Assembly: GCF_029407905.1 (NCBI RefSeq)
Contig: NC_073627.1
Coordinates: 161,825,697 to 161,889,696, forward strand
DNA length: 64,000 nucleotides
Source of the DNA: Bubalus kerabau
Lineage: Eukaryota > Chordata > Mammalia > Artiodactyla > Bovidae
Reading direction: 5' to 3'
Each line of letters begins with the position of its first letter. Position 1 is the stretch's first letter. Under the pieces are notes generated by a model. The model made no database searches and was not told the DNA's origin. It worked only from the letters and a program-made list of their open reading frames with translations. Both the position numbers and the translations under genes were made by a program. Positions 58,099-64,000 of the stretch are shown here, one piece after another.

Positions 58099-58773
58099 TT
58101 ACTTTATGTAAACCACAGTGAGCGAACTACACTCAAACTGCAAGTACTTCAGTGTGTAGCCCCCAGTCTGTATGTTACTGAGAAATACAAGCCAGACACA
58201 TGGTGCTCGCATGGAGGGGTTAGGTACCTTTTCTGTACTTCACTTGCTGTCATGGGTTCAGTAACCTGCATCATCACTAAACATGATCTTGGGTGGTGGT
58301 ACAAGCTGTTTCCTTTTCTCCTTCAAACAGAAAGGTCTGGACGGCTTTGCTGAGAGGTTTCTTGCTCTTGCTAGTAGTGCTCCTGAGCAGCATCTGGCGA
58401 TGAACACAGTCCTTTCATCAGGGCAGTTCATGCCATGCAGGGTTCACAGTGCTGGCGTGGCTCCGCTGTCCTGCCTGTCGGGGCCATCGGGTCGCTGGAT
58501 GCAAAGGAGGGCGGAGCCTGGCTGCAGGGAGGCTCCTGGCCAGGATCTCTGCACTCAGTAGGGTGCTCTCGCTGCCCCATGGCCCTGCTTCTCTTGAACA
58601 AGACAGTCCTTTAAGATGGCATTAAGCTAGAACAACACATTTTTTTGTACTTGGCGGATAGCATCGCTAATATGTTTTCAAATAAGTTTCTGGTTATAAT
58701 GTAAAGCCTGTGTGATAGCCTTTTTTGACACAGTCTATCGTTAGCCAGTTTTACACTTACCTCACTCCCTCAG

Positions 58774-58925
58774 CTGCCACCTATACCAGAAGAGGTACAA
58801 GATGACAAGACCGCCATCAAATGTGAAGCCTCGACCCCCGCCTTGCTGCGGTTCCTTCGGCTAGACCGGCTGGACAGGGGGTCACCGCACAGAGCCAGCT
58901 ACGAGGACATCAGGGACGCCCGCAA
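58774..58925 (+). CDS. PPFIA1-like exon 10 (50 codons + 2 nt)
   Basis: Acceptor 'cactccctcag', donor cgcaa|GTAAGG. Reads LPPIPEEVQDDKTAIKCEAS, then LRLDRLDRG, ending ASYEDIRDAR(K/N). Exact length match to the liprin-alpha-1 exon LPPSREEVRDDKTTIKCETS…; the SPPSSPRA phosphorylation-type motif is lost (STPALLRF). Phase 2 end, compatible with exon 11. Confidence 0.87.
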
Positions 58926-59775
58926 GTAAGGGGCCTGTGCGCCTCGTCGTTAGTCTCAGGAGCCCTGCGCCTCTTGTCTTCAAAGAGTTGCAAGGATGAT
59001 TGTAAAGGAATCCCACTGGATTCGGTGCCTGTGTTTAGTGGTGAACTTCAGGTGCCGGGGTAGAAGAGTTCAGTGACCTCAGTGATTTTAAAAAACATCC
59101 GTCTCTATGTGTTGACTCCTGTGGGAGATTTCTTCCTGCTCTTGCTAGAGGTCTGCCCAGTCTGGGACGCGTTCCTGATGGTTATGGCTCCGTGCCTCTC
59201 GGATTTGTTCTTGAGGGTCCCTCCCTTTTTCTCAGGGGTCTCCTCTCAGGAGACTGTCTGTCACCTCCTGTGACTGACCCTGTCCTCATTCAGACCCCCA
59301 CCTGCTGAGCTCCCGTCGTGAGCCAGGCAGCACTCGATGGAGGGCACATGTGGTCACCTGACCTGCAGCCCTGCGCACGGTGACCGTCACTCTCCTGCCA
59401 CGGCCGGGGATGGTCACCCTGTGAGAGGCGGGGGGAACTGCCCAGAGCAGGGGAGCTCGCCTTCTCTGGGAGGGTCGTCACCTGCCAAGCAGCGACCCTG
59501 AGGGAGGGTTGGAGGGCCCTCTGCACCAGCTCGTCTGGAGTGAAGCCCTCCTCAGGGGAGAGCTCCAGGCAGAGAATCTCAGCTTCCCAGGGCCGTTGTT
59601 TGTGGCCGGAAGCCTGCATTGCTCGTGTGGAGTGTGGCTGGTGAAGCAGACTCCACTGTCTGCTGTGAGGTTGAGGCACGGGTGTTGCTGGGTGGCCAGT
59701 TCTATCAGTAGGTCTTGTGGAGGGGTGTGTGTTTGCACAAGGGCACCGGTTAAAGGTTGTTTTCTCTCCCCAAAG

Positions 59776-59939
59776 CTCGACAGGCTCTCAAGACAGCCCC
59801 GGGGGCAACCCCAGCAGCAGCCAGGACTCACTGCAGAAAGCCCCAAAGAAGAAGGGCATCAAGTCCTCCATCGGTCGTTTGTTTGGCAAGAAGGAGAAGG
59901 GCCGGCCTGGACACCCCGGCAAGGAGGCGCTAGGACCAG
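59776..59939 (+). CDS. PPFIA1-like exon 11 (54 codons, last seen)
   Basis: Acceptor 'ctccccaaag'; the first C completes AAC (Asn). Reads STGSQDSPGGNPSSSQDSLQ, then the highly conserved KAPKKKGIKSSIGRLFGKKE and KGRPGHPGKEALGP, donor G|GTGGGT. The only length change from PPFIA1 is loss of an NSS triplet, in frame. In the parent, SAM1-SAM3 exons follow (binding CASK, LAR-type phosphatases, liprin-beta); none is visible in the next 4 kb. The near-perfect KKKGIKSSIGRLFGKKEKG block makes the liprin identity certain. Confidence 0.9.
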
Positions 59940-60104
59940 GTGGGTGCCTCACCGTTCAGAGGGAGGAGGGTCTGCATGCGTGTCTCTTCTGTGTCTCCCC
60001 CACTGTCCCCACGAGGCTCCTGTCACTCACGCTGGGTGTCCTCCTGGGAGGAGCAGAGGAGGCGTCTGTCTTCTTTAGGGTCCGAGATGATTGGATCAGT
60101 TGAT

Positions 60105-60215
60105 GAATGGATGTGTGGATGGATGGAAGAATTAAGAGTTAAAGGATGGATGGATTAGTGAGTGGATGGATGGATGAACAGATGGCTAGCCAGATGGGTG
60201 GATGAACAGAGCACG
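60105..60215. repeat. (GGAT)n-type degenerate microsatellite
   Basis: Repeated 'ggatggatgg' with interruptions. Confidence 0.8.
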
Positions 60216-60912
60216 GAATGAATATTGCAGATGTTTATACTGCAGTGCTAGAAACATACTCTACGAAATGGATTGAGTAGGAGCTGGGCAATGAGTGTTT
60301 CCTGCAGAACAGTGACAAGTGTTTGGAAACGGCCTAAGGGCTCATCAGTGAGGGGTGAGGTAAAATCTGTGGACACCCCACAAGGAACAGCACCCTCTTC
60401 TTCCTGCCACTTTCCCCATCCCCAGGAGCTCATCATGGGTTCTGCCCATGCCCCCTACTCCATCCCACAGCCACACAGGTCCTCCTGGCATCTCCTCATC
60501 ACACAGTGTTATCAGGCCCCCATCTCACTCGGCTTCATCTCCTGAAGGACAGGGTATGTTCCTGCCTCTTCAGCCAGAGATTTGTTGAGTGTCTTGTTTG
60601 TGCTGGGTGTGGGATGTATAGGGGTAAGTAAAACAGATATGGTCTGGAGCACAGTTAAGCGAGAAGAGAGAAAAAGCAGATTATTAAATGCTATCCTTAT
60701 TATTAATAAATATAACGCTGAGATGGATGGTGCATTGATTATATACCAGATGCTGTGTGTGCCCCTTACCAAACAGGTGCTGCCACCTCCCTATTTACAG
60801 AGGAGGAGACAGTGATGGTCATGCGGTTAGGGAGTGGTGAGGGCAGGTTCACACCCATGCAGTGTGACCATGCACTTTGCCGAGCCCCAGCCACCTCTCT
60901 GGTGGATGCAAC
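60216..60912. other. Unique or old repeat DNA downstream of the last exon
   Basis: A weak MIR-like patch (about 60585-60860: 'tgtcttgtttgtgctgggtg', 'tatttacagaggaggagaca'). No liprin exon. Confidence 0.4.
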
Positions 60913-61056
60913 AGGAATGAGATGGTTCTATGGCATCACTGATTCGATGGACATGAGTTTGAGCAAACTCCAGGAGATAGTAAATTACAGGAAAGCCTGG
61001 AGTGCTGCAGTCCGCGGAGTGGCAAAGAGTCGGACACAACTGAGCGACTGAACTAA
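60913..61056 (+). repeat. BovB 3' end fragment
   Basis: 'gaatgagatggttctatggc' to 'gagcgactgaactaaaacc'. Only the last ~145 bp. Confidence 0.85.
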
Positions 61057-61066
61057 AACCTGAGTG

Positions 61067-61266
61067 TGTGCTGAACTGCTTCAGTCGTGTCTGACTCTCT
61101 GTGACCCCAGGGACTGTAGCCCACTAGCTCCTCTGTCTATGGGATTCTCCAGGCAAGAAGACGAGTGGGTTGCCATGCCCTCCTCCAGGGGAATCAAACC
61201 CCATCTCTTGTTATCTCTTGCAGTGGCAGGCAGGATCTTTACCACTAGAACCACCTGGAAAGCCCC
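61067..61266 (-). repeat. Bov-tA SINE
   Basis: Antisense 'ctgaactgcttcagtcgtgt' to 'aaccacctggaaagcccc'. Confidence 0.88.
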
Positions 61267-62070
61267 AGTGAACGCTGACAACTAGGAAATGCAGAAAATA
61301 AGGGCTGCTCCTAAGTTAGAAGAGCAGCAAGCACAGATTGTAAAGAGGAAAACACACGATGACCGACAACAGTGCTGACAGAAACAAGCAGGGATGCGTT
61401 CACCCACATCAAGAAAATGCGCCCTTCGGAAGAGGAGCCCTTGGAGGGACAGTTGGAACCGGAATGGAACCGGAATGAAAACCGAGGCCATGGTCAGCAG
61501 AGCCCACTCACACGGCCCGAGTGAGCTTTCTGCGTCCCCAGAGCTGCTGGTGGTAACATCTGGGCGCTGAGGCCGGGCAACGTCCCCGAGTGAGCTAAGG
61601 CATCCCTGCTCTCCTTCCAGTGCTGCTGCGGGGCCCTCTGTGGGCGGCCACCCTCATCCCCTGCTCTGCCACCCGCTGGGGCCCGACTGTTCCCCTGGGA
61701 TCCTTTCAGCCCTTGAGCTTGTGTGTTCCCAGCCCTCTGCCACACCAGACCGGGACTCAACTCAGGACTTGGGCTTGAGATATCGAGGAGACCGTGAATC
61801 TGGAAGGACACAGCCCTGGGGCCCTCGAGTGACCACGTGAGAGAGCTGGAGAGCAAAGCCCCCTCGGGGAGGAAGCAGAGCTTTGAAACGTGCCCACACC
61901 CACCGCTGCTTCCGGCACAAGTGCCTCTTCTTTGCCTCTCCTTGGCCTGAAACAGGCCCCAGCTGCTACTGTTGTTCCGCAGGTGATTCCTAAAGATGCA
62001 CCTCCTGCAAGAGCTATCGTCCTGCTGCTCTGGGGCTGCCTAAGTGTGCTCAGGAGTGTCAGACAAGTGG
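61267..62070. other. Unique DNA, no gene recognised
   Basis: A 120-codon minus frame (61494-61856) has no recognised domain. No SAM-domain exon detected. Confidence 0.4.
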
Positions 62071-62078
62071 GGCTGCCA

Positions 62079-62315
62079 CGCCTGATGCTGGGGAAGGGCC
62101 TGATGCTGGGGGAGTGCCTGATGCTGGACTAGGGCCTGATATTGGGGGAGGGCCTGATGCGGGACTAGGGTCTGATGCTGGGGGAAGGTCTGATGCTGGA
62201 CTAGGGCCTGATGCTGGAGGAGGGCCTGATGCTGGACTAAGGCCTGATGCTGGGGGAGGTCCTGATCCTGGACTAGGGCCTGATGCTGGGGGCAAACGTC
62301 TGATGCTGGCGGGAG
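62079..62315. repeat. 18/36-bp GC-rich minisatellite
   Basis: Alternating units 'ggcctgatgctggactag' and 'ggcctgatgctgggggag', 18 bp each, forming 36-bp dimers, about 6 dimers. Open in frame on both strands (plus PDAGLGPDAGGG; minus PASGPSPASGPP), which follows from unit length divisible by three. Confidence 0.9.
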
Positions 62316-62431
62316 GTGTGATGATGGTGGGCAGCCTGCTCCCAGATGTACACAGAGTTGTGATTATAAATATGAGAAATGTTTTTTCATACTTTCCTGA
62401 CCACCTTGCTATGTTCTTTTTTTCTGAAGCA

Positions 62432-62590
62432 TAATTGCTGTGCAATATCGATTTGATTTCTGCCATACATCAACATGAATTAGCCATAGGTGTACATATA
62501 TCCCCTCCCTCTTGAATCTCCCTCCCACCTCCCTTTGCTACATTCTTGTTTCTATGGATATATGAATAATAAAGACTGTTGACTAAAATA
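62432..62590 (-). repeat. Ruminant L1 3' UTR fragment
   Basis: Antisense 'aattgctgtgcaatatcgat', 'catcaacatgaattagccat', 'cccctccctcttgaatctcc'. Confidence 0.8.
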
Positions 62591-62599
62591 ACATAAAAA

Positions 62600-63010
62600 G
62601 CTCCCACACACAAGCATGCACACGCACACTCCCTAGTGCATCATTCGGGTCCGCGTCAGGGTTGCCCTCGGCCACCCCGCCCTGGGATCCACGGTGAGCC
62701 TTGACACCTGCACTTTGTTCCCACCCTCGGCCCGCTGCCCACGCCTCAGCAGCAGAGGGGCCCTGTCCCCACAGATGCTGAAGTGATGAAGCCTCTTGTC
62801 TCCGGAGCCAAGGGTACGAACACCTAGTCGGTCGTCCTTTGGGGACACCTATACTTCCGCCTTCTAGCCTTTCCATTGTATCCATCCGTTTCTCTTAACA
62901 GAATGTCCGTGTGATGACACGGGCTCCCATTACCAGCTCTGGTCTGTTCTCATTGAGAGTGCAGCTTACCCTCGGCACTCTCTATTGGCAGCGGGAAATT
63001 TTGCTCCAGT
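62600..63010. other. Unique DNA, no gene recognised
   Basis: A 100-codon minus frame (62583-62885) shows no homology. Confidence 0.4.
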
Positions 63011-63021
63011 ACTTTATTGAA

Positions 63022-63239
63022 GCAGTGAGTGCAGTGAAGTCGCTCAGTCGTGTCCGACTCTTTGCCACCCCGTGGACTGTAGCCCGCCAGGCTCCTCTGT
63101 CCATGGGATTCTCCAGACAAGAATGCTGGAGTGGGTTGCCATTTCCTTCTTTAGGGGATCTTCCCAACCCAGGGATCGAACACGGGTCCCCGGCATTGCA
63201 GGCAGACGCTTCATCCTCTGAGCCACCAGGGAAGCTCTG
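63022..63239 (-). repeat. Bov-tA SINE with 11-bp TSD
   Basis: Antisense copy flanked by 'actttattgaa' at 63011-63021 and 63240-63250, exact. Confidence 0.93.
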
Positions 63240-63250
63240 ACTTTATTGAA

Positions 63251-64000
63251 AGAAAGCAATAAATAATACTGTGATAAAAATAGTTCAAAAGTAGACTGGA
63301 CATACTTTGTCACATATTCAGGAAGATCACAAAAGATTAATAGAAAAACAGAATGGTAACAATGAATTGTACAAGGAAATTAAAGGCAGAACCCACATGT
63401 AGAGAGACATGCTGTCTCTGTCTACCGAGATATCAGCTGCATAAGGCAGCATCATCTGAACGCATCTCTTACTAGCTTCTTTAATGTGCTGCCGAAAAAG
63501 TAAAAGTTACCTTTGCTACTTAAACTATCCAAAATGGCTATGTCATCAAAATCTAAAAATGTACCCCTAGGTCCATTCTTTAAACATGTTTACAAACAGA
63601 TGTAAAAAGATGATTTACGTAAGAAAAATAAGGCCTTTGTCAGAGCTGCACTCTGCTGTCTGTCTGTCTGGGATGTGGCGCCCTCAGTGTTCAGCTCGAT
63701 GGCTCCGCAGCGGGTGCAGGGCACCGCGGTTGGTCCTCGAAGAGTCTCACTGGAGGCGAGGGATCCAGGTCCACAGAGACTAGGTTACAGGAGAGATTTT
63801 CATAGTCTTCTTCTAGTCATCCTTTCAGCCCAAATTTCATTAGAAGCTCACATTTAACACCCAGTACTTTTAATTCGCTTCACACTGCAGACAAAAAGCA
63901 TGTCTTCCTAGAAAAAAAAGTACAGTTTAAGTCAGTCGTTAAAATACAACAATTGGTTGAAATTAAGTTCGCTCATTTCAGAGTGATTGTTGGACAGCTT
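63251..64000. other. Unique DNA to window end
   Basis: No exon, SAM-domain sequence or named repeat identified. Confidence 0.4.

Noticed and set aside
62079..62315. Regularly spaced direct repeats, considered as a CRISPR array
   Set aside because: Units are contiguous 18-bp minisatellite copies with no unique spacers, in a mammalian genome.

Overview
This is a mammalian, ruminant (Bovidae-type) nuclear window. The diagnosis rests on the repeats: BovB (RTE) LINEs ending in GAACT-type tails, tRNA-derived Bov-tA SINEs, dimeric Bov-A2 SINEs ending in AGCAGCAG, CHR-type SINEs, ruminant L1 3' ends and a bovine class II ERV LTR. There is no bacterial, viral-genome or CRISPR content. Most open frames in the window lie inside repeats or are chance frames in GC-rich DNA. 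Repeat families and parent genes are recognised from memory; no alignment or search was run.

Layout. 0-17 kb is repeat-dense and gene-poor. It holds an AT-rich minisatellite, a solo ERV LTR with a clean 6-bp target duplication, a decayed RYK retrocopy on the minus strand that carries two nested insertions, a pair of BovB elements with their 3' ends facing outward, and a BovB split by a Bov-A2. 17.2-17.6 kb has a GC-rich, promoter-like segment with three CCAAT boxes. 24.0-26.75 kb is a complete but dead ILVBL (HACL2) processed pseudogene, with 14-bp target duplications and a poly(A) tail. 27-37 kb is mainly MIR, BovB and old L1-like material.

40.3-59.9 kb is the main interest. Eleven exons on the plus strand, with introns, make up a diverged paralogue of PPFIA1 (liprin-alpha-1). 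Their 1708 nt join into one open frame of 569 codons with no stop or frameshift. All 11 acceptors are AG. Ten donors are GT and one is a GC donor. Indels relative to PPFIA1 keep the frame. One ancestral exon (41705-41777) is dead, with a 2-nt deletion and a GT-to-AT donor change, but skipping it preserves the frame. Exons 5' of the 'EFAALTKEL' exon, several coiled-coil exons between 50.6 and 52.4 kb, and all SAM-domain exons are absent from the window. The two retrocopies here have each collected several disruptions, so the liprin-like locus looks coding-competent, though several donors are weak. A near full-length BovB (45951-48986), with an 8-bp target duplication, sits in one of its introns.

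60-64 kb, downstream of the last exon seen, holds repeats, a GGAT-type microsatellite and an 18/36-bp GC-rich minisatellite. No further liprin exon was found.
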